From NCBI RefSeq assembly GCF_002926165.1, contig NZ_MAGP01000111.1:1-64000 (forward strand): 64,000 nucleotides of DNA, in the 5' to 3' direction. The notes beneath the pieces were generated by a model. It did not search any database. It was not told the DNA's origin and saw only the letters and a list, made by a program, of their open reading frames with translations. Positions 13,944 through 22,808 of this stretch are shown here, piece after piece; within the stretch, counting starts at the first letter, position 1; each line of letters starts with the position of its first letter. This DNA is from Micromonospora chalcea (GTDB lineage: Bacteria > Actinomycetota > Actinomycetes > Mycobacteriales > Micromonosporaceae). Position numbers and translations under genes: made by a program.

Positions 13944-16824
13944 GTTACGGATCCGGGGCAAGCTCGCCCTGCTGGTGATCATCCCGCTGCTCAGCATGGT
14001 CGGGCTGGCCGTTCCGGTGGTCATCGACCGGGTGGCCGCCGCGCAGCGGGCCGCCGACACCGCCGAGACGGTCCGCATCGCCAGCCGGGTCGGCAGCCTG
14101 GTCCAGGATCTCCAGCAGGAACGCCTGCTCTCGGTCGGGCTGCTGCTCGGACGGGTGTCCCGCACCGAGCTGATCCAGAAGTCGGCCACCGTCGACGACC
14201 GGGTCGCCGATCTGCGCGCCGAGACGCTGCCGGCGACGGTCCGCGAGAGCCTCGACGGGGTACGCAAGCTGGACGACGTCCGCACCGCCACGCTCGCCGG
14301 CCGGGCCAGGCCGGACCAGATCCTGACCGCGTTCAGCGAGGTCGACACCGCCCTGATCGACGCGCTGCGACTGCCGTACCAGGTGGACACCGACACCGCC
14401 GCCGGGCGGCAGGTGCTCGCCCTGGACGCGTTGCTGCGCGTCGACGAGGCGCTCAGCTCCTGCACCACCCAGATCGTGCTGGTCAAGGCGACCGGCGACC
14501 CGCGGATGTCGCGGTCGTTCGTGGCGTGCATGGCGGCGCTCAACGTCGACAACCGGCGCTTCCGCCGGCTGATCACGCCGGAGCAGCTCAAGGTGGCCGA
14601 GCTGGACGACGCGGCGGTGGCCGCGCGGACCAGCCCGACGTTCCTGGTGGACAGCCTCCGGGACCCCGACGCGGCGATCGCGCCGGTCTCGCTGGACGTG
14701 CTCTTCCCCGCGTCCCGGTCGATGATCACGCTGGGCCAGTTCGTCGAGAAGAAGGTCGTCGCGGACGTCATCGCGGAGACCCGCGCCCGGGAGCGGGAGG
14801 CTCTGACCGCGGCCTGGCTGGTCACCGTGGCGGCGGGCGTGATCCTGCTGGTCGTGGTGCTGCTGAGCATGACGGTGGCCCGTACCGTCGCCCGCCCGCT
14901 GAGCCGGCTCACCCGCTCCGCCGAGCGGGTCGCCCGGGTCGCCGAGGCGGAGCTGACCCGGGTCGCCGACGACGAGTCCGAGAGCGTGCCCCCGGTACGC
15001 CTCGACCCGGTGGAGGTGAGCGCCCGGGACGAGATCGGTGAGCTGGCCCGCGCGTTCGACCGGGTGCAGCACACCGCCGCCCGGCTGGTCGAGCGGCAGG
15101 TGGCCGGACGCCGCAACGTGGCGCAGATGTTCGGCCACGTCGGACGGCGTACCCAGAACCTGGTCGGCCGCCAGATCGCGCTCATCGACCGGCTGGAGCG
15201 GCAGGAGACGGACCCGGGCCGGCTGGAGCACCTGTACCGGCTGGACCACATCTCCAGCCGTCTGCGCCGCAACGCGGGCAGCCTGGTGGTGCTCTCCGGC
15301 GCCACCGGCTCGGACGGCCACGTGGCGCCGGTCCCGCTGGCCGACGTGGTCCGGCTCGCGCTCGGCGAGATCGAGGACTACACCCGCGTCGACGTGGAGG
15401 TGCCGCCCGGCGTCGCGGCGGCGCCGGCGATCGTCGGCGACCTGGTGCTGACGCTGGCCGAGCTGATGGAGAACGCCACCTCCTTCTCGGCGCCGCACAC
15501 CCGCGTGGTGGTGACCGGCGAGCTGACCGACGGCGGCGCCCGGCTCGTGGTGGTCGACCACGGCATCGGCCTGACCGAGGAGCGGATGGCCGAGGAGAAC
15601 GCGCGGTTCGACCGCCGGGAGCGGCTCGACCTCGCCCCGACCGAGGTGCTCGGCCTCTTCGTCGTCGGCCGGCTGGCCCGGCGGCACGGCTGGCACGTCC
15701 GGCTGACGCCGACCCCGGGGGGCGGAGTCACCGCCACCCTGGAGGTCCCGGCCGACTCGCTCGTGGTCCGCCGCCCCGAGCCGGTCTTCGCCACCGCCAC
15801 CCTGGCCGCTGTGCCGCCCGGCGGGCACGAGCACGGGACGGCAGCGGTCGAACCGCCCGCCGGCTTCGACGCGGAGCTGCTGAGCCGGGCCACCCGCAGC
15901 ATGTCCAGCGGCGACCCGTGGAACGCCTTCGGCAAGCGGGACGACGCTCCGGAGCCGGCCGAGGATCCGGGCCTGCCCACCGCCGGCGCGCCGCCCGCCT
16001 GGCCGCCGGCCGCAGGTGCGCCCGCCACCCGGCCGGCCGGGCCGGTGGCGCACCCCGGCCGTACCTCCCCGCCGACACCGGTCGTCGGCCCGGTCCCGGT
16101 CGCTCCCCCGGCCGCCGGGCCGACGACCGGCCCGACCCGCACCGCGCCGGCCGGCCCAGCCCTGACCCCACCGGCGGGTCCGGCCCTGCCGCCGCCCGCC
16201 GGCCCGGCCCTCGCACCGGCCGCCGGGGCCGGCCTGGCCGTCGGGCCGTCGTCGCCACCGGCTGTCCGGCCGGCGCGCACGCCGACCGTCGGGTCCGCGC
16301 CCGTACCGACCGCCGGACCGGCGTCGGCCCCGCCGGTCGGTCCGGCCCGCACGGCGCCCCCCGCCGGTGGTCGCCCGTCGGTCCCGGCCGGGCCGGAACC
16401 GGTCGGCCCGCCCACCGGACGGCCCGGCACGCGGTCGCCGATCCGGCAGCGGGTGCCCGGCGCGAACCTCCCGGCCCCCGCGCCCACCACCCCGGCCGCC
16501 CCGGCGACCGGCGGGCCGCTGATCGGCGTACCGGCCGATCCGGCCTCCGTCCGGGCCCTGGTCGAGGCGTTCCAGGACGGCGTACGCCGGGCCGAGGGCC
16601 ACACCACCCTCGTCCCGCCCGCAACGGAGCGTCCCCGGCTGAGCCGGCGGGTGCCGGGCGCGAATCTGGCCGACACCCCGGTCCAGTCCACGCCCCCGGC
16701 CAGCTCCGACCCCGGCGACCCCGTCGAGGTCCGCAATCTCGTCAACGAATTCGAGGCGGGCGTCGCCCGCGCTCTGCGCGAAGTCAGCCCAGACCGTCAT
16801 TACGAAGAGGACCCATCACGGTGA
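13930..16824 (+). CDS. Conservon sensor histidine kinase (CvnA-like, NIT-HAMP-HATPase)
   Basis: 964 residues. TM1 (about 11-32), a nitrate/nitrite-sensing-type helical domain (about 35-290), TM2 (about 295-316), HAMP (about 317-390), a helical region with FGHVGRRTQNLVGRQ (about 401-415), then a HATPase domain (about 460-610) with ELMENATSFS and the Gly-rich loop VVDHGIGL. The remaining 350 residues are a Pro/Ala/Gly-rich tail with two repeated motif pairs (RVPGANL followed by a VRxLVxxFxxGVxRA helix). CvnA-type proteins act with the three small proteins encoded downstream at the membrane. Start ATG at 13930; the stop overlaps the next GTG (GTGA). Confidence 0.9.
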   Translation: MLLARLRIRGKLALLVIIPLLSMVGLAVPVVIDRVAAAQRAADTAETVRIASRVGSLVQDLQQERLLSVGLLLGRVSRTELIQKSATVDDRVADLRAETLPATVRESLDGVRKLDDVRTATLAGRARPDQILTAFSEVDTALIDALRLPYQVDTDTAAGRQVLALDALLRVDEALSSCTTQIVLVKATGDPRMSRSFVACMAALNVDNRRFRRLITPEQLKVAELDDAAVAARTSPTFLVDSLRDPDAAIAPVSLDVLFPASRSMITLGQFVEKKVVADVIAETRAREREALTAAWLVTVAAGVILLVVVLLSMTVARTVARPLSRLTRSAERVARVAEAELTRVADDESESVPPVRLDPVEVSARDEIGELARAFDRVQHTAARLVERQVAGRRNVAQMFGHVGRRTQNLVGRQIALIDRLERQETDPGRLEHLYRLDHISSRLRRNAGSLVVLSGATGSDGHVAPVPLADVVRLALGEIEDYTRVDVEVPPGVAAAPAIVGDLVLTLAELMENATSFSAPHTRVVVTGELTDGGARLVVVDHGIGLTEERMAEENARFDRRERLDLAPTEVLGLFVVGRLARRHGWHVRLTPTPGGGVTATLEVPADSLVVRRPEPVFATATLAAVPPGGHEHGTAAVEPPAGFDAELLSRATRSMSSGDPWNAFGKRDDAPEPAEDPGLPTAGAPPAWPPAAGAPATRPAGPVAHPGRTSPPTPVVGPVPVAPPAAGPTTGPTRTAPAGPALTPPAGPALPPPAGPALAPAAGAGLAVGPSSPPAVRPARTPTVGSAPVPTAGPASAPPVGPARTAPPAGGRPSVPAGPEPVGPPTGRPGTRSPIRQRVPGANLPAPAPTTPAAPATGGPLIGVPADPASVRALVEAFQDGVRRAEGHTTLVPPATERPRLSRRVPGANLADTPVQSTPPASSDPGDPVEVRNLVNEFEAGVARALREVSPDRHYEEDPSR

Positions 16825-17285
16825 CCAGCCCCTTCTTGCACGACAACATCGAACAGAGCGCCGCCGGCGACCTCAGCCCCGAGGCGCGCACCTTCAACTG
16901 GCTGCTCGACTCGTTCACCTCCAGCACCGCCGGGGTGATGGAGGCGATCGCGGTCTCCTCGGACGGGCTGCTGATGGCCATGTCCGCCATCAAGGACCGG
17001 TCCAACGCGGAACGGCTCGCCGCCGTGGTCTCCGGCATGACCAGCCTCGCCGGAGGCGCCGCGAGCTGGTACGCGCTGGGCGCGCTCAACCGGGTGATCG
17101 TCGACATGGCCGAGGGTTACCTGCTGATCAGCGCGATCAGCAGTGGTTCGGTCCTCGGCGTCGTCGCCGACCGGACGGCCAACCTGGGCACCGTGGCGTA
17201 CGAGATGACGCTCTTCGCCGGCCGGGCCGGCGGCGCCCTGAGTCCCCGCCTGATCGCCGAGCTGAAGAACGCCGTTCAGCAATGA
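16821..17285 (+). CDS. Roadblock/LC7 domain protein (CvnB-like)
   Basis: A 154-residue single roadblock/LC7 domain: TFNWLLDSF near the N-terminus, then IAVSSDGLLMAMS, the typical strand-loop of this fold, and GGAASWYALG. In conservons this protein is the likely GTPase-activating partner of the MglA-like GTPase (CvnD). It starts with GTG overlapping the kinase stop by 4 nt and ends in an ATGA overlap with the DUF742 gene, so all are translated as one operon. Confidence 0.93.
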   Translation: MTSPFLHDNIEQSAAGDLSPEARTFNWLLDSFTSSTAGVMEAIAVSSDGLLMAMSAIKDRSNAERLAAVVSGMTSLAGGAASWYALGALNRVIVDMAEGYLLISAISSGSVLGVVADRTANLGTVAYEMTLFAGRAGGALSPRLIAELKNAVQQ

Positions 17286-17731
17286 TCCCGGGGGCCGCCG
17301 GCGCGGACCCGGAGCCGGAACCCGGCATCCGGGTCCGCCCCTTCCTGCACGCGTCCGTTCCGGTTCCGGAGCCGGACGCGGGCGACGGGGAGCCGACCGG
17401 CCCGCGCCCGTTCGTGCTGACCGCCGGACGAGTGGACGGCGACCCGGCGATCGGTCTGGAGACCCAGGTCACCGCTCGTCCGGGCAGCACCTCGTGGGCG
17501 GTGACGGCCCGGCTGTCCCCGGAACTGGCGGCGATCGTCGCGATCTGCGCCGAGCCCGTCTCGGTGGCGGAGATCTCCGCCCGGACCCGGATGCACTTCG
17601 GTGTGACCCGGGTACTCGTCGGCGACCTCCGCGCCGCCGGCCATCTCGACGTGCACGTCGCGGACGGCGACGACGCCCTCGATCCCGACATCATCCTGCG
17701 AGTGATTGATGGACTTCGTGCGATCTCCTGA
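17282..17731 (+). CDS. DUF742 protein (CvnC-like)
   Basis: 149 residues with an acidic, Pro-rich start and the DUF742 core RPFVLTAGRV (about residues 40-50), then a winged-helix-like region (VAEISARTRMHFGVTRVLVGDL) that may bind DNA or a partner. CvnC proteins are always found between the roadblock and GTPase genes. The start overlaps the previous gene (ATGA) and the 3' end overlaps the next start by 23 nt. Confidence 0.92.
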   Translation: MIPGAAGADPEPEPGIRVRPFLHASVPVPEPDAGDGEPTGPRPFVLTAGRVDGDPAIGLETQVTARPGSTSWAVTARLSPELAAIVAICAEPVSVAEISARTRMHFGVTRVLVGDLRAAGHLDVHVADGDDALDPDIILRVIDGLRAIS

Positions 17732-18503
17732 ATGGCCGGCGGCGGCCCTGGGCGGGCCGTCCGCGAACAGCGCCCCGAGCCGCTACGGCGGACCGGCCCC
17801 GCTGATCGGCCGCGCCACACCGCCACCGCCCACCCCGCCGCTGCCGTACCTGCCGCCCGGGGTGCCGCCCCAGGAACCGGCCCCGATCGTGAGCCGGCTC
17901 CCGGCGCCCCGCCCGCCGATCCCGGTCAAGATCCTGATCGCCGGCGGGTTCGGGGTCGGCAAGACCACCACGGTGGGGGCGATCTCGGAGATCGCGCCGC
18001 TGACCACCGAGGCCGAGATGACCACCGTCGGGATCGGCATCGACGACCCGGGCGGCGTCGCCGGGAAGACCACCACGACCGTCGCCATGGACTTCGGCTG
18101 CGTCACCATCGACCGCAGCCTCAAGCTCTACCTCTTCGGTACGCCCGGTCAGGCGCGGTTCGGTTTCATGTGGGACGACCTGGCCCGGGGGGCGCTCGGC
18201 GCGCTCGTGGTGGTGGACAGCGCCCGCCTCGACGACTGCTATCCGGCCATCGACTTCTTCGAACGTTCCGGGCTGCCGTTCGCCGTCGGCGTCAACGCCT
18301 TCGACGGGCGGCTGGCCCTCGACCTGCCGTCGATCCGCTGGGCGCTGGCGATCGCGGAGCACGTGCCGCTCGTGCAGTTCGACGCCCGGGACCGGCTCTC
18401 CGTCCGGGACGCCCTGCTGGTCGTCCTGGACCGGGCGCTGGACCGGGCGACCCGTTCGGGGCGGCGCGGCGACGGGCCCGCCCCGCAGCCACGGGCGGGC
18501 TGA
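17709..18503 (+). CDS. Conservon GTPase (CvnD-like, MglA-type)
   Basis: 264 residues. A Pro-rich leader of about 70 residues precedes a small GTPase domain: P-loop GGFGVGKTT (about residue 79), a switch region with TTVAMDFG, the switch II motif FGTPGQARF, and VGVNAFDG in place of the NKxD motif (a Cvn-family variant). It is proposed to cycle GTP with the roadblock protein as regulator, in a membrane complex resembling eukaryotic G-protein signalling. The ATG at 17709 is chosen; a TTG lies one codon upstream. Confidence 0.93.
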   Translation: MDFVRSPEWPAAALGGPSANSAPSRYGGPAPLIGRATPPPPTPPLPYLPPGVPPQEPAPIVSRLPAPRPPIPVKILIAGGFGVGKTTTVGAISEIAPLTTEAEMTTVGIGIDDPGGVAGKTTTTVAMDFGCVTIDRSLKLYLFGTPGQARFGFMWDDLARGALGALVVVDSARLDDCYPAIDFFERSGLPFAVGVNAFDGRLALDLPSIRWALAIAEHVPLVQFDARDRLSVRDALLVVLDRALDRATRSGRRGDGPAPQPRAG

Positions 18504-18550
18504 ACACCGACAGTCGTTTCGATCCGTTGTCTGGCGAAGGGGTGGACGCC

Positions 18551-19042
18551 ATGAGAGGTGATCTGGACGAGACACTGGCCCGGATGGCGCGGCGCGAGGA
18601 GGCGATGCGCCGCCGGGCGCCCGGCGAACCGGCCGGCGGGACCGACCAGGACGTGGTCCCGGAGGAACTGCCGGCCGAGCCGGGCAACGGGCGGGCGGGC
18701 CACGGCGCGTACCGGCTGCGGGGCGGCGCGGCGCCGGCGCGGCGTGACCCGGTCGAGGAGGTCGCCGACGCGGTCCGGCGGGTCGTGGCCGACCACCCCG
18801 GGGCGGCCGTCACGCTGCGGGTGGAAGTGGGCGACCAGGCGTACCCGCTGCGGGTCTCCTGGTCGGGCCTTGCGGTCACGGTGGGCCCGGCCTCGGCGCC
18901 GACGCCCCCGCCGGCGTGGCCCATGTCGGTGAAGACGGTGCCCGCCCCCGGGCAGGACTCGGTCGAGTCGGACCCGGCGGCCCGGCTGGCGGAGATGATC
19001 CGGCGGGATCCCTCGCTGCTGGACGGCCCGGACCCGCGCTGA
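18551..19042 (+). CDS. Conserved hypothetical protein downstream of conservon
   Basis: 163 residues, soluble, with acidic and Arg-rich stretches: MRGDLDETLARMARREEAMRR at the start looks like an amphipathic helix, and the middle contains a short beta-rich stretch (VTLRVEVGDQAYPLRVSWSGL). I do not recognise a family. It follows the GTPase gene by 47 nt with GAAGGGG upstream, so it is probably in the same operon. A GTG three codons upstream is an alternative start. Confidence 0.65.
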   Translation: MRGDLDETLARMARREEAMRRRAPGEPAGGTDQDVVPEELPAEPGNGRAGHGAYRLRGGAAPARRDPVEEVADAVRRVVADHPGAAVTLRVEVGDQAYPLRVSWSGLAVTVGPASAPTPPPAWPMSVKTVPAPGQDSVESDPAARLAEMIRRDPSLLDGPDPR

Positions 19043-19067
19043 GGCGGCACCTCGTGGTCACGGCGGC

Positions 19068-19073
19068 TACTGT
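19068..19073 (+). promoter_or_regulatory. Putative -10 box of leaderless AAA+ ATPase gene
   Basis: TACTGT ends 6 nt before the GTG at 19080. No Shine-Dalgarno is present. The AAA+ gene may therefore have its own promoter inside the downstream end of the conservon cluster. Confidence 0.4.
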
Positions 19074-19079
19074 CGGCGG

Positions 19080-21317
19080 GTGGCGGAACCCGATCTGACC
19101 CTGACCGCGACGCTGCGGCCGGCCGCGCTCGACGCCCGCCGCGGCGTGGTACGCCTGCACCCCGAGGTGCTCACCGCGCTGGCGCTGCGCCCCGGCGATC
19201 CGGTGCGGCTGACCGGCCGCCGGACGACCGCCGGCATCGCGGCCGCCGCCGACCCGGGCACCAGCGGCGTCCTGCTGCACGCCGACGACCTGCTGCTCGG
19301 CAACCTGGGGCTGCGGGCCGGCGGCCAGGTGACGGTGAGCCCGCTGCCGGCCACCCCGGCGCGCCGGCTCACGCTGGCCGGCCCGGCCGCGGTGGTCGCC
19401 GCGGTCCCGCCGGAGATGCTGCGGCTCGCGCTGCTCGGCAAGGTCGTCACGGCCGTCGACGACGTCTCGCTGCTGCCGCAGGACGTGCTCCCGGACGCCG
19501 CCGTGCGCGGCCTGATCGAGGCCGCGCGGCGCAGTCTCGCCAGCTCCGTCGGGTACGCCTGGACCAGCACGCTGCTCAACGTCGTGTCCGTCGAGCCGGC
19601 GGCCGGCGCGCTCGTCACCATGGACACGGTGGTGGGCTGGGAGCACGGTCCGGCCACCCGGGGCTCCGGCCCGGTGTCCCCGGGCGCGCCCGTCTCCGCC
19701 CCCTCGGCCGCGCCGGCCGGGACGGAACGGGCCGAGGGCCTGCTCGGCCCGGAGGACGCCCCGGACGTCGACGAGCTGCCCGGCCTGCGCGCCCAGGCCG
19801 AGGAGCTGACCGAGCTGCTGGACCTGGGCTTCCACCACCGTGAGGTGCTGGGCCGGCTCGGCACCACCGTCTCGCTCGGCGTGCTGGTGGAGGGACCGGC
19901 GGGCTCGGGCAAGTCAGCGCTCGTGCGCGCCGTCGCGGCCCGGGTCGGCGCGGGTCTGCGCCCGCTCTGGGCGCCGGAGCTGGCCGCGCTCACGAACGAC
20001 GCGGCGGCCCGCAGGCTCCGCGAGGCGGCGTCGGCGGTACGCGCCGGCGGACCGGCCGTGCTGCTGGTCATCGCCGTGGAGGCGATCGCCCCGGCCGACG
20101 AGCCGGGTCCGCTGGCCACCGTGTTCCGCCAGGTGGTCGCCGAGGCGCTGCGGGCCGGCGTGGCGGTGGTCTGCACCAGCGGGCGACCGGAGGCGGTGGA
20201 CCCGGGACTGCGCGGCCCGGATCTGCTGGCGCTGCGGATCACCGTGCCGCTGCCCGACGCGGCGCTGCGCCGGGAACAGCTGACAGTGCTCACCCGGCAG
20301 GTGCCGCTGGCCGGCGACGTACGGCTGGACGAGGTGGCCGGCCGTACCCCCGGGTTCGTCGCGGCGGACCTGGCGGCGCTCGTCCGCGAGGCCGGGGTAC
20401 GCGCGGCGCTGCGGCAGAAGACGGCGGAGACGCCGACGGTGGCGATGACGGACTTCGCCGAGGCGCTGGAGGTGGTCCGGCCGACGACGATGTCCGCGTC
20501 CACGCTGGAGCTGGCGTCGGTGACGCTCGACGACGTGGGCGGACTGCACGACGTCAAGCAGACGCTCACCGAGTCGGTGCTCTGGCCGCTCACCTACCCG
20601 GACACGTTCGCCCGGCTGGGCGTGACGCCGCCGCGCGGGGTGCTGCTCTACGGGCCGCCCGGCTGCGGCAAGACCTACCTGGTCACCGCGCTGGCCGGGT
20701 CCGGGCGGGCGAACGTGTTGTCGGTGAAGGGCGCGGAGCTGCTCTCCAAGTGGGTGGGTGAGAGCGAGCGGGCGGTCCGGGAGCTGTTCCGCCGGGCCCG
20801 CCAGGCCGCGCCCACGCTGGTGTTCCTGGACGAGGTGGACGCGCTGGCCCCGGTACGCGGGCAGGCCAGCGACGGCGGCACCACCGACCGGGTGGTGGCG
20901 GCGCTGCTCACCGAGCTGGACGGGGTGGAGGCGCTGCGCAACGTGGTGGTGGTCGGCGCGACGAACCGGCCGGAGCTGGTCGACCCGGCGCTGCTGCGTC
21001 CCGGCCGGCTGGAACGTCTGGTCTACGTGCCGCCGCCGGACGGGCCGGGCCGCGCGGAGATCCTCCGCGCCGCCGCCCGGGGCGTACCGCTCGCGCCGGA
21101 CGTCGACCTCGACGCGCTCGGCGCCGAGCTGGACGGCTTCTCCGCCGCCGACTGCGCCGCGCTGGTACGGGAGGCGGCGCTCGCCGCCATGCGGGAGTCG
21201 CTCAACGCGAGCACCGTGACTGCCGCGCACGTCGGGGCGGCCCGGGACCGTGTCCGGCCGTCGCTTGACCCGGTGCAGCTCGCGCACCTGGAGTCGTACG
21301 CCGCCGGCCGGTCCTGA
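19080..21317 (+). CDS. CDC48/VAT-like double AAA+ ATPase with degenerate D1 Walker B
   Basis: 745 residues. An N-terminal CDC48_N-like double-psi barrel (about 5-90) is followed by two AAA modules. D1 has Walker A EGPAGSGKS (271-279), but its Walker B reads LLVIAVEAIA, lacking the usual Asp-Glu, so D1 probably binds but does not hydrolyse ATP. D2 is complete: Walker A GPPGCGKT (525-532), pore-region KWVGESE, Walker B FLDEVDALAP (582-591), sensor ATNRPE and arginine fingers in RPGRLE. Such ATPases unfold protein complexes. GTG start, probably leaderless. Its partners are unknown. Confidence 0.9.
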   Translation: MAEPDLTLTATLRPAALDARRGVVRLHPEVLTALALRPGDPVRLTGRRTTAGIAAAADPGTSGVLLHADDLLLGNLGLRAGGQVTVSPLPATPARRLTLAGPAAVVAAVPPEMLRLALLGKVVTAVDDVSLLPQDVLPDAAVRGLIEAARRSLASSVGYAWTSTLLNVVSVEPAAGALVTMDTVVGWEHGPATRGSGPVSPGAPVSAPSAAPAGTERAEGLLGPEDAPDVDELPGLRAQAEELTELLDLGFHHREVLGRLGTTVSLGVLVEGPAGSGKSALVRAVAARVGAGLRPLWAPELAALTNDAAARRLREAASAVRAGGPAVLLVIAVEAIAPADEPGPLATVFRQVVAEALRAGVAVVCTSGRPEAVDPGLRGPDLLALRITVPLPDAALRREQLTVLTRQVPLAGDVRLDEVAGRTPGFVAADLAALVREAGVRAALRQKTAETPTVAMTDFAEALEVVRPTTMSASTLELASVTLDDVGGLHDVKQTLTESVLWPLTYPDTFARLGVTPPRGVLLYGPPGCGKTYLVTALAGSGRANVLSVKGAELLSKWVGESERAVRELFRRARQAAPTLVFLDEVDALAPVRGQASDGGTTDRVVAALLTELDGVEALRNVVVVGATNRPELVDPALLRPGRLERLVYVPPPDGPGRAEILRAAARGVPLAPDVDLDALGAELDGFSAADCAALVREAALAAMRESLNASTVTAAHVGAARDRVRPSLDPVQLAHLESYAAGRS

Positions 21318-21321
21318 CCGG

Positions 21322-22272
21322 TCAGCGCTCGTCGCGGCCGCGGGCACGCTCCGGTGCCGTGAGGACCGGCTCGTCGGCGTACTCGTCGTCGGCGAAGTCG
21401 TTGCCCTCGTCGTAGGCGGCGTACTCGTCGTCGGCCGGCCCGGTCTCTCCCCGCTCCTCCCAGAGCGCGGTCTCGTGGTCCTTGACGACCTGGGAGTCCT
21501 CGATCTCGCCGCGCCAGCCCTCGACCGCGTCCGGGTCGAGCACGGTCCGGGTCATCACGTGCCGGACGAAGTGCTTCAGCTCCAGCCGGACCCGGCGGCC
21601 CTGGGCCCGCCACAGGTTGCCGGTGTGCTCGAAGAAGCCCTGCGGGTGGTACTGCAGCACGACCAGGATCCGGGTCAGCTCCGGGGCGACCTCGTGGAAG
21701 CTGACGCTGCCGTCGACCGAGCCCTTCTCGCCGGTGGACCGCCAGTGGATGAGCCGGTCCGGGATCTGCCGCACGATCGTCGACTCCCAGGTCCGGTGCG
21801 ACCAGAGCACCTGCGCCTTCCAGGTCATCTTCTCGTCGTCGCAGTCGGCCTGTTCGACCTTCTTCATGAAGCTCGGGAAGTCGCCGAACGTCGTCCACTG
21901 GTTGTAGGCGACCCGGACCGGTACGCCGACCTCGATGGTCTCGACGATGTTGGTGACCTTGAGCTTCCGGCCGCCGTCGCCGCCGCCCTTGCGGCCGAAC
22001 GCCGCCATCAGCTTCTCCCTACCGCCGGCCACGCCGGCATGGAACATGGCCTTCACCGGGGAGCTGCCCTCGGCGAGCTTCCGCGCGCCGGTGGCGGCGG
22101 CGACCAGGCCGGGGTCGCCGCCCTGCTGCGCGTACTCGCTGAGTCGTCCGGTCGCGGCGGTGACCCGGTCGCTGATCGCCTGGACGGCCCGTTCACCGAG
22201 CGCCGCGGCGAGGTTGCGCAGCTCGCCGCCGATCTCGTCGCGTACCCGGCCGGTCAGATCGGTCGTCGCCAT
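21322..22272 (-). CDS. SRPBCC-domain protein
   Basis: 316 residues. An alpha-helical N-terminal third (ALGERAVQAISDRVTAATGRL) is followed by an SRPBCC/polyketide cyclase-type domain (about 110-260): VTNIVETIEVGVPVRVAYNQW and the WTTFGDFPSFMKKVEQ signature, ligand-binding by fold, ligand unknown. The C-terminus is highly acidic. The start (MATTDLTG) has only a weak GGGGGCGG upstream. It begins 2 nt after the stop of the small membrane protein gene on the same strand, so they form an operon; its stop is 4 nt from the convergent AAA+ gene. Confidence 0.82.
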   Translation of the reverse strand: MATTDLTGRVRDEIGGELRNLAAALGERAVQAISDRVTAATGRLSEYAQQGGDPGLVAAATGARKLAEGSSPVKAMFHAGVAGGREKLMAAFGRKGGGDGGRKLKVTNIVETIEVGVPVRVAYNQWTTFGDFPSFMKKVEQADCDDEKMTWKAQVLWSHRTWESTIVRQIPDRLIHWRSTGEKGSVDGSVSFHEVAPELTRILVVLQYHPQGFFEHTGNLWRAQGRRVRLELKHFVRHVMTRTVLDPDAVEGWRGEIEDSQVVKDHETALWEERGETGPADDEYAAYDEGNDFADDEYADEPVLTAPERARGRDER

Positions 22273-22274
22273 CG

Positions 22275-22682
22275 TCACCGCCCCCGCTGCTGTCGGTCCG
22301 GCGCCTCGGGCTGCTCGTCCAGCTCCGGTTCCTCGTCCGGCGCGGAACGCTCGGCGTCCGGCCGGCCCGGGCCGCTCCGGCGGCGCAGCGCGTCGGCCCC
22401 GTCGCGCAGCCGGCCGCCGATCGCGTCGATGCCGCTGCCGGCGGCGGCGGTCGCCGCGGCCCGCCCGGCCGCCACCAGCGGCGGCGCCAGCCCGCCGAGG
22501 TTGCGCAGCTGCGGACTGGCGCCCATCAGATCCGCGCCGAGCCGCTTGATGCCGCCGGGACGCTGGCTGGCCCGCCCGGCGGCGACCGCGGCGGCGAGCG
22601 TCAACGCGGTACGCATCTTCCTCCGGCGACCCAGCAGGTAGCCGAAGCCCACCGCCAGCGCCACCCGTGCTCCGCTTTTCAT
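22275..22682 (-). CDS. Small conserved hypothetical membrane-associated protein
   Basis: 135 residues. The start is ARVALAVGFGYLLGRRRK, a short hydrophobic segment with a basic stop, then TALTLAAAVAAGRAS, and an Arg/Glu-rich disordered tail. A strong GGAGGAG lies 6 nt upstream of the ATG at 22682. No family is recognised. It is translationally close to the SRPBCC gene, so the two likely act together, perhaps at the membrane. Confidence 0.75.
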   Translation of the reverse strand: MKSGARVALAVGFGYLLGRRRKMRTALTLAAAVAAGRASQRPGGIKRLGADLMGASPQLRNLGGLAPPLVAAGRAAATAAAGSGIDAIGGRLRDGADALRRRSGPGRPDAERSAPDEEPELDEQPEAPDRQQRGR

Positions 22683-22808
22683 CCGCTCTCCTCCGCACTC
22701 CCCGGGGCGCGAACTACCCGTCACCCCGTTGGGAAAACATTTCCTCAGGGGAACGGAAAAGGCGGCCGAAACTTCACGTCAAGCGTCAGGGAGCTGCAAG
22801 AACGGGTT

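Noticed and set aside
13945..16800. 951-codon minus-strand frame opposite the kinase
   Set aside because: Shadow of the conservon kinase; no family features.
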